Part shown: one piece after another, positions 7,122 through 15,829 of the stretch
Numbering within the stretch: position 1 is the first letter of the stretch
Layout of the letters: each line of letters begins with the position of its first letter
Origin: an uncultured Oscillospiraceae bacterium
GTDB taxonomy: Bacteria; Bacillota; Clostridia; Oscillospirales; Ruminococcaceae
DNA: 20,101 nt
Assembly (NCBI GenBank): GCA_900552845.1
Contig: USBC01000013.1
Location: forward strand, 1 to 20,101
Direction: 5' to 3'
Position numbers and translations under genes: made by a program
The notes under the pieces: model-generated
Told to the model about the DNA's origin: nothing
Seen by the model: the letters and a program-made list of their open reading frames with translations, nothing else
Databases searched by the model: none

Positions 7122-7721
7122 TTACGATTCAAGCTCCTTCATGCGCTTCGCAAGGAAGGAATCAAAGTTTGCGATGATCTGATCGAAGGGCTGGGAGGCG
7201 TCATCGAGGCCCAGACCATAGAACGGAGGCATGGGCAGACCGCGATCGCGGATCGCCTTCTGCATTTCATCGACATAGACGCCGATGCCCTCGATAACGG
7301 CATCGCCGTAATCCAGCGGAGCCTCGGGGGGACCGCCCCAGTTTTCGTCCCAGCTGGTCAGCCCGCAGCCGCAGGTGGGGGAACCGTCGCAGCACAGCAC
7401 CGCCACAGTATCATAATCCATCTGCATATAGGAGTACATGTAGTCTACTTCCTTTTCTGCCAGCTGACGGCAGTGACGGCGGAAGCCAACATTATCATAG
7501 AGATTTTTGGTGTGCTGCCAGCGCTGGATACCGAGATACAGGGTCTCGGGGCAGTCCATCTGCTGTACGCCAAGGTCATACTTCGCCAGAATATCGATAA
7601 ATTCCTTGCTGAAGCCGCCGTAGCGCGCCAGCGGAAGCACCTTGTTATTGGTATTCAGCAGGCAGCTGGAGCAAAAGACGATCTTTTTGCTGCGTTTGTC
7701 ATTTTTATTGTTCATTGCCAT
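7122..7721 (-). CDS. TudS-related putative [4Fe-4S] desulfidase
   Basis: 199 aa, soluble. The arrangement KIVFCSSCLLN (Cys17, Cys20), MDCPETLYLG (Cys57) and CCDGSPTCGCG (Cys110, 111, 117, 119) matches the layout of the DUF523/TudS thiouracil desulfidase group, in which three cysteines hold a [4Fe-4S] cluster that takes sulfur from thiolated pyrimidines. It most resembles the longer TudS-related branch named for Clostridioides CD3072; that assignment is from memory. The frame opens at 7853 inside codA, but the start at 7721 has AAGGAAGG 8 bp upstream and lies 19 bp after the codA stop. As third gene of a cytosine permease/deaminase operon it may desulfurise 2-thiouracil or 2-thiocytosine; the substrate is inferred from context only. 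Confidence 0.7.
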   Translation of the reverse strand: MAMNNKNDKRSKKIVFCSSCLLNTNNKVLPLARYGGFSKEFIDILAKYDLGVQQMDCPETLYLGIQRWQHTKNLYDNVGFRRHCRQLAEKEVDYMYSYMQMDYDTVAVLCCDGSPTCGCGLTSWDENWGGPPEAPLDYGDAVIEGIGVYVDEMQKAIRDRGLPMPPFYGLGLDDASQPFDQIIANFDSFLAKRMKELES

Positions 7722-7740
7722 AAGATTTGCCTTCCTTTGC

Positions 7741-9027
7741 TTAGAGATTTTCCGCGGTGAGACGGAAATCAATATTTTCCTGCTTGCCTTCAAACTCCAG
7801 CGTGCGGCGGGCGGGCACCGTGCGGCAGACGATACGACCGCGGCGAATGACATAGAGGCACTCGCTTTGTAGGCGGATTGCGTCGAACTCGCTTTCGGCG
7901 TCCAGTACGATCATATTGGCGGGGTTGCCGACCGCCAGGCCGTAACCGGTAAGGCACATAGTGCGGGCACTATTGCAGGTGATCATATCAATGAGTTGGG
8001 CGACCTGCGGGTAACCGCTGAGCTGGGCATAGTTCATCAGCAGGGCGGCGCCGGCAAGCGGCGAGCCCTTGCCCATGGGATACCACGGATCCATGATGTC
8101 ATCGCTACCGATACAGACATTGATGCCGTTTGCCAGCAGTTCATCGACACGGGTGTGACCGCGGTGACGGGGATAGCCGTCGGTGCGGTTCTGCAGGCAG
8201 GAGTTGGCGAAGGGATTGGTGACCATATTCATCTGGGCTTTTTTAAGGAAGCCCATGAGCTTGAATGCGAAGTCATTGTTGTAGTTGTGCATGGCAGTGG
8301 TGTGGCTTGCCGTAACACGACCCTGCATTCCGCGGACGATGGTCTCTCGCGCCATAGACTCGACATAGCGGGACTGGTCATCGGTGTTTTCATCGCAGTG
8401 GATATCGATGAGCGCGCCGTACTTTTCCGCAAGGTCAAAGACAAACTTAACATCGCGCAGACCGTCCTCGGGGCTGTACTCCATGTAGGGCAGACCGCCC
8501 ACAACATCGCAGCCCAGCTTCATGGCGTTTTCCATCAGGTCGGTGTGACCCTTTTCCGTGAAGATGCATTCCTGCGGGAACGCGACGATCTGAAGATCGA
8601 CAAGATCCTTCATTTCCTCGCGGACTTCCAGCAGCGCTTCCACCACAGTGCCGGTCGGCTCGGTGGCATCGGCGTGGGTACGCAGGAACATGGAGCCGTT
8701 GGCGACCTCCCACTTAATGACATCGCGGGCGTTCTTCTTGATGGTCTCCTTGGTGAGACCCTGCATGCGCTCTCCCCAAATGTTGATGCCCTCGATGAGG
8801 GTGCCACTCATATTGTAGCGGGGCTTGCCGACGCTTAGGACGGCGTCTAGATGCAGGTGGGCATCGCAGAATGGGGCGGAGACCAGCTTGCCGGCGACAT
8901 CGATGACCTCATCGGCAGGGTAAGAAAGCCCGCCCCCGATCTCGGCAAAGACACCGTCCTTGATGTAGAGATCGGTGAGCTCCTGATGACCGCGCATTCT
9001 GGCGTTTTTGATGAGAATAGTGCTCAT
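7741..9027 (-). CDS. codA: Cytosine deaminase
   Basis: 428 aa amidohydrolase that converts cytosine to uracil and ammonia in the cytoplasm (pyrimidine salvage). All key residues known for E. coli CodA appear at a constant offset of four: metal ligands His57 and His59 (DAHLHLD), His210 (DIHCDEN) and Asp309 (GSDD), catalytic Glu213, substrate Gln152 (FPQE), His242 (ASHTT), Asp310 and Trp315 (DPWYP). Length matches the family (about 427). AAAGGCGG lies about 11 bp before the ATG, and codB ends 27 bp upstream. A related activity such as isoguanine or other aminopurine/pyrimidine deamination is possible, but residue-by-residue agreement with CodA and the adjacent permease favour cytosine. Confidence 0.92.
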   Translation of the reverse strand: MSTILIKNARMRGHQELTDLYIKDGVFAEIGGGLSYPADEVIDVAGKLVSAPFCDAHLHLDAVLSVGKPRYNMSGTLIEGINIWGERMQGLTKETIKKNARDVIKWEVANGSMFLRTHADATEPTGTVVEALLEVREEMKDLVDLQIVAFPQECIFTEKGHTDLMENAMKLGCDVVGGLPYMEYSPEDGLRDVKFVFDLAEKYGALIDIHCDENTDDQSRYVESMARETIVRGMQGRVTASHTTAMHNYNNDFAFKLMGFLKKAQMNMVTNPFANSCLQNRTDGYPRHRGHTRVDELLANGINVCIGSDDIMDPWYPMGKGSPLAGAALLMNYAQLSGYPQVAQLIDMITCNSARTMCLTGYGLAVGNPANMIVLDAESEFDAIRLQSECLYVIRRGRIVCRTVPARRTLEFEGKQENIDFRLTAENL

Positions 9028-9054
9028 GGTTTAGTTACCGCCTTTCTCCATGGA

Positions 9055-10326
9055 TCATTTCTTATCGGCGACCAGATAATACAGGATACCGATGACGAGG
9101 AAGGTGGGAATGCAGGAACCAAGAACCGGCCAGAAGTAATAGAGCATGTTGTACATAACGGCACCGATGAGCCAGATGATGATGGCCTTCCAGTTAAAGC
9201 CGCCCTTGAACCAGTACTTGGAGGTGCTATCCTCTGCCAGCATTTCCTCGGGAACCACTTTCTGTTTCTTGATGAGGAAGTAATCTACCAGCATGATAGC
9301 GATAAGCGGAACGAAGATGGAGCCGACGATGGTGAGGAAGCTGATGAAATGACCGATGAGGTTGGGGATCAGCGCGATACCGGTCATAACGATGCCGCCG
9401 ATGCCGATGATCTGCCAGGGCTTCGCCTTGGGCCAGACATTGACGAAGGAAATGGAGGCGGAGTAGAGGTTCATAACATTGGTGGTAACGGAGGACAGCA
9501 CGATGATGAGCAGTGCGGGAATACCAAGCCCCAGAGAAAGCAGCATATCAACAGGGTTGGCATTGCCGGTGGTCATATAGGAGATGCCGCCCACGAACAT
9601 GAAGCCCGCAGCACCGGCGAGGGAGCCGATGAGGGTGCCCCAGCTGGAGGAGGACTTGCTCTTGGCGTAGCGGGTGTAGTCGCAGACCATGGGCCCCCAT
9701 GCAAAGGCGTTGCTGGCTACGATATCAAGACCGGCAAGCAGACCGATGGCGGCGACGGGCTGATAATTGGTGATGCTGCTCCAGCCGTAGTTCTTGATGA
9801 TGAGAACGGCGGAAACAACGGTGAGGATCGCCAGCAGCGGAACGGAAACACGCTGCAGCCAGGTGATGGAACGCACACCGTAAGCGGTGATGACGAGCTG
9901 AACGATGCCGGTGACAACGATCCACAGGGCAAGGTTCTCAAAGCCGGTCATTGCCTTGACGATGCTGTTGATGGAAGCGCCGCAGATAACGGTGACATTG
10001 GCGCCCCAGCCCAGCAGCTGAATGCCATTGGCGACAGAGGGCAGATAGGAGCCCTTGACGCCGAAGGTCATGCGGGTGGCAGCCATGGTGGGGATACGGA
10101 CATTGAAGCCGATGACGCCCAGCGCCAGCAGGGGCAAGAATACCAGAATATTACCGGCGAGCAGAATGAGCATCATTTTGCCGAAGCCCAGCTCTGCCAG
10201 CGAGCCGCCGATCATCAGGCGGGGGACGGCGACATTGGCACAGAACCAGATGAATGCCATATCCCACAGACCGGTTTTCTGTTCGGTCAATGGGGTTACG
10301 ACCAAGCCTTCCTTTTCTAATTTCAT
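9055..10326 (-). CDS. codB: NCS1-family cytosine permease
   Basis: 423 aa with about 12 hydrophobic segments, the normal size for CodB. It begins with a short cytosolic tail, then FIWFCANVAVPRLMIGGSL, the NCS1 helix-1 motif that lines the substrate and cation sites; later DIVASNAFAWGPMVCDYTRY is the conserved NCS1 helix-6 region. It would import cytosine (or a close analogue) by ion symport for the deaminase encoded 27 bp downstream. GAGGAG precedes the ATG by about 10 bp. The gene is first in a three-gene operon with a TTGACA promoter in the gap to the divergent regulator. Other NCS1 substrates (hydantoin, allantoin, uracil) are less likely given codA. Confidence 0.9.
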   Translation of the reverse strand: MKLEKEGLVVTPLTEQKTGLWDMAFIWFCANVAVPRLMIGGSLAELGFGKMMLILLAGNILVFLPLLALGVIGFNVRIPTMAATRMTFGVKGSYLPSVANGIQLLGWGANVTVICGASINSIVKAMTGFENLALWIVVTGIVQLVITAYGVRSITWLQRVSVPLLAILTVVSAVLIIKNYGWSSITNYQPVAAIGLLAGLDIVASNAFAWGPMVCDYTRYAKSKSSSSWGTLIGSLAGAAGFMFVGGISYMTTGNANPVDMLLSLGLGIPALLIIVLSSVTTNVMNLYSASISFVNVWPKAKPWQIIGIGGIVMTGIALIPNLIGHFISFLTIVGSIFVPLIAIMLVDYFLIKKQKVVPEEMLAEDSTSKYWFKGGFNWKAIIIWLIGAVMYNMLYYFWPVLGSCIPTFLVIGILYYLVADKK

Positions 10327-10405
10327 AAAACTACACTCCTCAAATATTCTTGAATCTTTCTATTTTTGAACACTGTTTTGTGCGCGCGCCACACATTACA
10401 TTTTC

Positions 10406-10434
10406 ATGTTACCGTCATTATTCGGGAGTGTCAA
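10406..10434 (-). promoter_or_regulatory. Promoter of the codB operon
   Basis: Minus-strand TTGACA (10429-10434), 17-bp spacer, TAACAT (10406-10411). The leader is about 73 nt. Just downstream of the predicted start the sequence TGTG-CGCGCGC-CACA (about 10379-10394) gives opposed half-sites that could bind the divergent LacI-type regulator; it is not a true palindrome in the centre. Confidence 0.75.
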
Positions 10435-10764
10435 ATGAGAAAAAGAGAATTTTGACTGAAATAGAACGGAAAAACATTGCTTTTTGGGCCGAAAAAGTGT
10501 ATTATTTACGCAAATTGGACTTCGCTGTTTCTGATTAAGGTAAAAATGGTGCTGAATTTCACAAATATGCCAAAAAATAAACAACAATTTGACGATTTTG
10601 AACAAGAGGAAGAGATTATCAAAGGCAAGACAATGAAGCGGAAAGCACATGAAAGTGCTGTTTTACGCAAATTTTGACACCAAAAAAAGATTAGAGGAGG
10701 CTAAAACGGTAAACTGCACAAAAGCGATAACGGATTTTCGACAAAACGAGAGGGTGGGAAAAAT
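10435..10764. other. AT-rich intergenic region between codB promoter and regulator gene
   Basis: About 330 bp without a convincing gene; the short frames here lack good ribosome binding sites or overlap each other on opposite strands. It holds a 12-bp exact direct repeat, TTTACGCAAATT, at 10505-10516 and 10662-10673, candidate operator sites. A consensus promoter for the regulator was not clear; TTGACG-19-GATTAT around 10588-10618 is the best weak candidate. AGAGGAGG at 10693-10700 has no start codon at usable distance. Confidence 0.5.
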
Positions 10765-12741
10765 ATGGCGACCATTCAGGAGATTGCGAAGCGGGCGGGT
10801 ACATCGGTGGCGACGGTGTCGCACGTCATCAACCGGACAAGGTTCGTCAGTGACGAACTGCGCGGCCGTGTGGAGCGGGCCATGGAGGAGCTGGGTGCGC
10901 CAAAGCAGGAGCGTGGGAAGATCACGGTGGGCTTTTTACTGCGCAACTACCGGTGCAGCTTTGCCGAGGACCTGATAGACGCCCTGCACTGCTGTGGGGA
11001 TATCCACAACCGCGAGGAGCTTTCTCACCGTGTGGTGGGTCCCGGTGATATCGAGGTGGTATCGATTTTGGTAAAGACCGAGATGACCCTGCAGGAGCTG
11101 AAAACTTATCAGAAGCGCTATGGGTTGGACTACATCATACTGGACTACACGGTGCGGCTGGTGCAGACCCGCTATCACGAGACGGTAGAGGCGCCCATCA
11201 TCTTCCTGAACCACGACCCGAAGGTGTACCCGCGCTGCTACCACATCAACTTTGATTACCGTGCGGCTATGGTAGCGGCGCTGCGACATATGGTCTCGCT
11301 GGGTCACCGCAATATTTTAGTCATCACCCCCAGGGAAAACCCCTATACCAACCGGCTGGTGCTGGAGACCTGCAAGCTGTTCTACAAGCAGAACCACATG
11401 GTATTTCCCGATGAAAATCTGGTGGAGATTGAAACCTACCTGTTCCGCACGCTGGCGCTGGAAAACCTGGAACAGGTGCTGGGGACGCTGCAAAGCCGAG
11501 GCATCACCGGTATCATCGCCACCGAAATGATGGCGACGATGCATGTGGTGGATTATCTGAGTCACAAAGGGGTGGATATGCCACAGGATATCTCGCTGCT
11601 GGCGATCGGGGATATTTTCCTAACCAAGTACCTGTTCTTCAACCGCACCCGCATCGATATGAGGATCATCGAGGTGGTGCAGGATATCATCAGCATTATA
11701 AAAGAGAATGGCAGCCAGCGCTTTTACAGCGTTTCGCCGGAATTTATCACCGGCGACAGTACCAAGGCGCTAGTCTTTGACCAGTTTGATCGCCCTGGCG
11801 CCAGCCAGCTTTCACTGGAGCTCTCCGAGGCGGATATCCAGAAGGTGCGTGCCGGTGACTACAAGGTATGTGTTTCCGCATTTATGGAAACGACGCCGGT
11901 TTCCCATTCCCAGCTGGAGGGGCTGCGCGACGGGCTGAATACATTGGGGATCCACATGGTGCATAAAACCGACGCCCACGGCAGCTACGAGATACAGAAT
12001 TTGCAGTTACAGGGCTTCGCCGCGGCAAAGCCGGATGCCGTTATCTGTATCCCCAATCTTGATGAGAGCAGCGTTTCGCCGTTCCGCAAACACCTGCCTC
12101 GCCGTACCAAGGTGCTGTTTTCCTCCTGCGCGCCGACAGGCTTTACTGCGAACCAGTATGATTGCTGCATTGCCAGCAACATGGTGGAAAGCGGCAAGCA
12201 GGCAAGCTGGCTGCTGGGCAAATATATGACGGCGCACGGGCTGACCCACGCTGCCTATCTGTGCTATGGCGGGGATTCCCAGCCGGCGCGGCACCGTGAC
12301 CGCAGTGCGATCAGCATACTGGAGGAGGAGTTTCCGCTGATCACGCTGGATAAGGTGGTGCAGTATACCGAGGAAACGCAGGCTTATACCATGATAAACG
12401 ACCTGCTGCAGGAACTGCCGCAGATCGAGGCGCTGTACATCAGCCAAAGTCGCATGGCGGAGGCAGTGCTGGGGGTGCTTTCGCTGCTGGGGCGTGCCGA
12501 TATCAAGGTGGTGACGCAGGGCGTAAGTCGGGAAGTGATAGACCAGCTGGACGAGCACAGCAATGTCATCGGCGTGGTGGTGCCGAACAGCTACGAGATC
12601 GGGCGGTTGCTGGCGTATGCTTGTGCCCACTACTTCCTTGGGGTGGAGCCAGCTCCCTTTGTGGCGGTCGATCCGGTGGCGTTCACACCGGAGAATCTTT
12701 CTGGCGCGTGGCTGAGCGTGATGAAAAACAAGCTGACATAA
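10765..12741 (+). CDS. LacI-family regulator with two tandem substrate-binding domains
   Basis: 658 aa, nearly twice a normal LacI repressor (about 340). Residues 3-23 form the LacI helix-turn-helix ([21 protein letters not shown]), with hinge helix about 46-55. A first periplasmic-binding-protein-like domain spans about 53-335 ([10 protein letters not shown]... [12 protein letters not shown]... DISLLAIGD). A second independent one spans about 366-645 ([18 protein letters not shown]... [11 protein letters not shown]... [19 protein letters not shown]), resembling the sugar-type binding fold. No transmembrane segment is seen, so both sense in the cytoplasm. GAGGGTGGG precedes the ATG, and a strong terminator follows. 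It is divergent from codB-codA and is the natural candidate to control that operon, sensing perhaps a nucleobase or ribose-like ligand; the ligands are unknown. Confidence 0.85.
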   Translation: MATIQEIAKRAGTSVATVSHVINRTRFVSDELRGRVERAMEELGAPKQERGKITVGFLLRNYRCSFAEDLIDALHCCGDIHNREELSHRVVGPGDIEVVSILVKTEMTLQELKTYQKRYGLDYIILDYTVRLVQTRYHETVEAPIIFLNHDPKVYPRCYHINFDYRAAMVAALRHMVSLGHRNILVITPRENPYTNRLVLETCKLFYKQNHMVFPDENLVEIETYLFRTLALENLEQVLGTLQSRGITGIIATEMMATMHVVDYLSHKGVDMPQDISLLAIGDIFLTKYLFFNRTRIDMRIIEVVQDIISIIKENGSQRFYSVSPEFITGDSTKALVFDQFDRPGASQLSLELSEADIQKVRAGDYKVCVSAFMETTPVSHSQLEGLRDGLNTLGIHMVHKTDAHGSYEIQNLQLQGFAAAKPDAVICIPNLDESSVSPFRKHLPRRTKVLFSSCAPTGFTANQYDCCIASNMVESGKQASWLLGKYMTAHGLTHAAYLCYGGDSQPARHRDRSAISILEEEFPLITLDKVVQYTEETQAYTMINDLLQELPQIEALYISQSRMAEAVLGVLSLLGRADIKVVTQGVSREVIDQLDEHSNVIGVVVPNSYEIGRLLAYACAHYFLGVEPAPFVAVDPVAFTPENLSGAWLSVMKNKLT

Positions 12742-12745
12742 TTAA

Positions 12746-12792
12746 TTCCCCTGCCGTTCCCGAAAAAAGGAGCGGCAGGGGGAGTGTTTTTG
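12746..12792 (+). terminator. Terminator after the regulator gene, in the convergent gap with pepT
   Basis: Stem TCCCCTGCCGTTCC (12747-12760) / GGAGCGGCAGGGG(GA) (12769-12783), 13-14 bp with one G-U, 8-nt loop, followed on the plus strand by GTGTTTTTGTG. It starts 5 bp after the regulator stop. It may also serve pepT, which converges from the other side and stops at 12798; the minus-strand tail is A/T-rich but has no T-run, so that role is less certain. Confidence 0.85.
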
Positions 12793-12797
12793 TGCCT

Positions 12798-13985
12798 TTA
12801 CAGAGTAACAAGGTTTTGAAGAACCTCGACCATTTTTTCCAGAGAAGGGACAGGGATAAACTCGTGAATAGAGTGGAAATTGAGTCCGCCGGTGGAAAGA
12901 TTGGGACAGGGCAGCCCCTCGTAGGAGAGGCGAGCGCCATCGGTGCCGCCGCGGATCGCAACGATTTGAGGCGTGACCCCCGCTTTTTCCATAGCAATTT
13001 CTGCGTTGCGGATCAGATGCATATGACCGGTGAGCTTTTCTTTCATGTTGTAGTAGCTGTCGGTCATGCGCAGGGTAAAGGTGCCGGAGCCGTATTTTGC
13101 ATTCATGTAATCGGCAGTCGCCTGCATAAGCGTTTTGCGACGCTCAAATTTTTGGCGGTCATGGTCACGAATGATATAGTGCGCTTCGGCGGAGGATTCA
13201 TCGCCCGAAAGCTCGCAGAGGTGGAAAAAGCCCTCGTAGCTTTCGGTATGGGCGGGCGTTTCGGCTGCAGGCAGCAGTCCGATGAATTCCGCCAACATCA
13301 GGGAGGCATTCCGCATCTTGTTCTTGGCGCTGCCGGGGTGGATATTAAGCCCCTGTACCAAGACGGTCGCCGAGGCGGCATTGAAGTTCTCATATTCGAT
13401 CTCGCCCAGCTCGCCGCCATCGACGGTGTAGGCCTCTTTAGCAGGAAAGCGCTCCATGCGGAAGCGGTCGGCACCTCTGCCGATCTCCTCATCGGGGGTG
13501 AAGCAGACGGCGATGGGACGGTGCTTAATTTCGGGGTGTGCCAACAGCGTCTCACATAGGGTGACGATCTCCGCCACGCCGGCCTTATCGTCGGCACCCA
13601 GCAGGGTAGTGCCGTCGGTAACGATCAACTCCTGCCCGATGTATTGCTCCAGAAAGGGATAATCGGCGGGGGAGAGGACGGAAGCCCCCAATTCCAACAC
13701 GCCGCCCTTGTAACGGACGGTGCGAGGCTTAATATTTTCACCGCTGACGGCGGGGCTGGTATCCATATGGGCAATCAGCCCCAGTGCCTCGCCTTCGCCG
13801 GCAAGATAGCCGTAAACATAGCCATCGGCATCTTGCTCTACATCGGTAAGACCGATGGCTTTGAGTTCCTCGGCAAGCGCTGCGCCCAGCGCAAGCTGAC
13901 CGGCGGTGGAGGGACAGCTTTCACTTTGTTCATCGCTGTTAGTGGGATAGCTGACATATCTTAAAAAGCGTTCGGTGACATTCAT
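12798..13985 (-). CDS. pepT: Peptidase T (tripeptide aminopeptidase)
   Basis: 395 aa, M20 metallopeptidase that removes the N-terminal residue from tripeptides in the cytoplasm. Seen: AHMDTSPAVSGENIKP (His73 metal ligand, Asp75), TTLLGADDKAGVAEI (bridging Asp132), CFTPDEEIGRGAD (catalytic Glu166, ligand Glu167), YTVDGGELGEIEYENFNAA (Asp189) and the C-terminal GGLNFHSIHEF with His371. These are the PepT hallmarks and all are intact; the dimerisation (lid) domain lies at about 203-315. AGGAGG sits 9 bp before the ATG. It starts 16 bp after the sufB-like stop, so it is probably co-transcribed with sufCB although not functionally tied to Fe-S assembly. Confidence 0.93.
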   Translation of the reverse strand: MNVTERFLRYVSYPTNSDEQSESCPSTAGQLALGAALAEELKAIGLTDVEQDADGYVYGYLAGEGEALGLIAHMDTSPAVSGENIKPRTVRYKGGVLELGASVLSPADYPFLEQYIGQELIVTDGTTLLGADDKAGVAEIVTLCETLLAHPEIKHRPIAVCFTPDEEIGRGADRFRMERFPAKEAYTVDGGELGEIEYENFNAASATVLVQGLNIHPGSAKNKMRNASLMLAEFIGLLPAAETPAHTESYEGFFHLCELSGDESSAEAHYIIRDHDRQKFERRKTLMQATADYMNAKYGSGTFTLRMTDSYYNMKEKLTGHMHLIRNAEIAMEKAGVTPQIVAIRGGTDGARLSYEGLPCPNLSTGGLNFHSIHEFIPVPSLEKMVEVLQNLVTL

Positions 13986-14001
13986 GATGGAAAACCTCCT
14001 G

Positions 14002-14928
14002 TTATTTCAAAAATCCGTTGATAATCTCCTGCTCGGCCTCCTCTTCGGTCAGCCCCAGTGTCATCAGCTTGATGAGCTGTTCGCCGGCGATTTTGCCAAT
14101 GGCGGCTTCGTGAATGAGGGCGGCATCGACATGGTTGGCGGTAAGCGCCGGCGTGGCGATGACACATGCCTGATCCATGATGATGGCGTCACATTCACTG
14201 TGACCGGCGCAGGCATTATTGCCATTGATGCTGCTGCAAAATTCCTGCCGGCTGTGGTCACGCGCCACGCTGCGGCTGACCACATCGGCGCTGCAGTTTT
14301 CGCCGTTCAGGTCAATGGTAAAATCGGTGACGGCGTGCTGATCGCCGGCTGTCATAATCTTTTCGTGCACCGTGAGGGCGGAGTCTGCCGCCAGTGTGCC
14401 GCCGGTTTTGCGCAGGGTGTCGTCTACGCCGGCAATTTGGGTGGTCTCCATTTCCATGGAGGCACCCTCCTCCAAATAAACGATGGTGGTGGGGTTCATT
14501 ACCCGTTTGCCGCGCCCCTCGCCCTCTCCGTAATGCTTTTCGACATAGCGCAGATGCGCGCCTTTTCCCACGTGGAAGGTATGGATCCCATCGTGGGAGG
14601 TTTCCTCGGCGCCGGCACAATGGATCCCGCAGCCTGCAATGATGACAACATCAGCATTTTCGCCGATATAAAAGTCATTGTAGACAAGGTCCTTCAGTCC
14701 TGTTTGGCTGACGACCACGGGAATGTGGACGCTTTCATTTTTTGTGCCGGGAGCGATGATAATATCAATACCGGGCTTATCGGTTTTGGTGACGATATTG
14801 ATGTGCGCGGTAGTGTTGCGGCCGGCAGCGGCACCGTTGGCACGGATATTATAGGCGCCGACAGGCAGACTATCAAGGTCTGCTATCTCTTTTAACAGCC
14901 TTTTCTGAACTTCGTCCATCATGTTCAT
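14002..14928 (-). CDS. SufB/SufD-family scaffold subunit of a minimal SUF system (SmsB-like)
   Basis: About 308 aa, much shorter than E. coli SufB (495) or SufD (423), and matching the short SufB/D protein of two-gene SUF-like minimal systems (SMS). The beta-helix core is followed by NNACAGHSECDAIIMDQACVIA and LIHEAAIGKIAGEQL. Cys246 and Glu274 align by pattern with the essential SufB Cys405 and Glu434 of E. coli; additional cysteines (100, 104, 212, 231, 240, 255) are present. Its ATG overlaps the sufC stop (ATGA), preceded by AAAGGAGGTG only 4 bp away; the next in-frame ATG (14922) has better spacing and may be used. The frame opens further upstream (15027) but without a binding site. It builds or holds the nascent Fe-S cluster with SufC. 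Confidence 0.85.
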   Translation of the reverse strand: MNMMDEVQKRLLKEIADLDSLPVGAYNIRANGAAAGRNTTAHINIVTKTDKPGIDIIIAPGTKNESVHIPVVVSQTGLKDLVYNDFYIGENADVVIIAGCGIHCAGAEETSHDGIHTFHVGKGAHLRYVEKHYGEGEGRGKRVMNPTTIVYLEEGASMEMETTQIAGVDDTLRKTGGTLAADSALTVHEKIMTAGDQHAVTDFTIDLNGENCSADVVSRSVARDHSRQEFCSSINGNNACAGHSECDAIIMDQACVIATPALTANHVDAALIHEAAIGKIAGEQLIKLMTLGLTEEEAEQEIINGFLK

Positions 14929-15662
14929 CGCACCTCCTTTACGGAATCGGAAAGCATACTGCATACCGGCGGAGCGGTATCGATATTGCGCAGCAGCCGG
15001 GGGAGAACCTCCTCGCGGGGACCGCATTCCGCCAGATGACCGTCCTTCAGCAGGACGATGGTATCCGCAATATTGAGGATCCGTTCCTGATGGCTGATGA
15101 TGAGGATACTGCCGCGGGTCTGTTCATACATCTTTTGAAAGACGCGAATGAGGTTCTGAAAGCTCCAAAGGTCGATACCTGCCTCCGGTTCATCAAAGAC
15201 CGAAAGGGCGGTGCCGCGCGCCAACACCATTGCGATCTCAATACGCTTTAATTCGCCGCCGGAAAGACTGGCGTCCAGCTCGCGGTCAATGTAGTCACGC
15301 GCGCAAAGCCCGACCTCGCTGAGATAGGCGCAGACCTCGGCAATATTGGCATTTTTGCCGGCGGCAAGATTCATCAGGTCACCGACCCGTAATCCCTTGA
15401 AACGTACCGGCTGCTGAAAGGCATAGCTGATGCCGCGGCGTGCACGCTCGGTAATGGAAAGCTTGGTGATATCCTCGCCGTCCAGCAGAATGCGTCCTGC
15501 GGTGGGGCTGTAAATGCCTGCAATGATCTTTGCCAGTGTGGATTTTCCGCCGCCGTTGGGACCGGTGATGGCGACAAAGCGGTCCTTGATCGTTAGGCTG
15601 ATGTCGTGCAGAATTTCCCGATTTTCTTCGGTTTCGTAGCTGATGTGTTGCAATTCCAGCAT
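14925..15662 (-). CDS. sufC: SufC-type ABC ATPase of Fe-S cluster assembly
   Basis: 245 aa cytoplasmic ATPase that drives conformational change in the SufB/D scaffold. Seen: Walker A GPNGGGKS (34-41), Q-loop in YAFQQPVRFKG (80-90), a SufC-typical sequence, signature LSGGELKR (133-140), Walker B ALSVFDEPEAGID (152-164) and switch His191 (LIISHQERIL). AAAAGGAG lies about 9 bp before the ATG. It is the first gene of sufC-sufB-pepT, and no sufS, sufU or sufE is adjacent, so sulfur must come from elsewhere in the genome or directly from sulfide. The divergent feo operon shares palindromic operator-like sites in the intergenic region. Confidence 0.92.
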   Translation of the reverse strand: MLELQHISYETEENREILHDISLTIKDRFVAITGPNGGGKSTLAKIIAGIYSPTAGRILLDGEDITKLSITERARRGISYAFQQPVRFKGLRVGDLMNLAAGKNANIAEVCAYLSEVGLCARDYIDRELDASLSGGELKRIEIAMVLARGTALSVFDEPEAGIDLWSFQNLIRVFQKMYEQTRGSILIISHQERILNIADTIVLLKDGHLAECGPREEVLPRLLRNIDTAPPVCSMLSDSVKEVR

Positions 15663-15718
15663 AGAGGACGCTCCTTTTAGAAGAAAGTAGTAATCCTTAA
15701 ATAAGACTTTACGGGTAT

Positions 15719-15747
15719 AGTTTACACGCTTTTTGGCGAAAGTGCAA
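15719..15747 (-). promoter_or_regulatory. Likely promoter of sufC-sufB-pepT
   Basis: Minus-strand TTGCAC (15742-15747), 17-bp spacer, TAAACT (15719-15724), immediately followed by a second possible -10, TATACC. It is moderately like consensus, and the leader is about 50 nt. Confidence 0.5.
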
Positions 15748-15799
15748 TAGAGAAGATGTAATTGGAACGAAAAATAGCAGGAAGGGTAAGGAGAGCGAA

Positions 15800-15815
15800 G
15801 TTAGCCGCAGCAAAC
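15800..15815. promoter_or_regulatory. Operator-like palindrome, copy 1
   Basis: GTTAGC-CGCA-GCAAAC: one mismatch from GTTAGC-N4-GCTAAC. It lies in the sufC-feoA divergent gap, about 53 bp upstream of the sufC -35 and exactly 30 bp (about three helical turns) from copy 2. Confidence 0.5.
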
Positions 15816-15829
15816 TGCACAAGAAAAAT

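Noticed and set aside
8851..10320. 489-codon open frame opposite codB
   Set aside because: Asp/Gly/His-rich shadow of a membrane protein gene, with no ribosome binding site or domain.
10693..10700. Strong ribosome binding sequence AGAGGAGG upstream of the LacI-type regulator
   Set aside because: No ATG, GTG or TTG lies at usable distance, and the regulator's own ATG is 65 bp further on with its own GAGGGTGGG.
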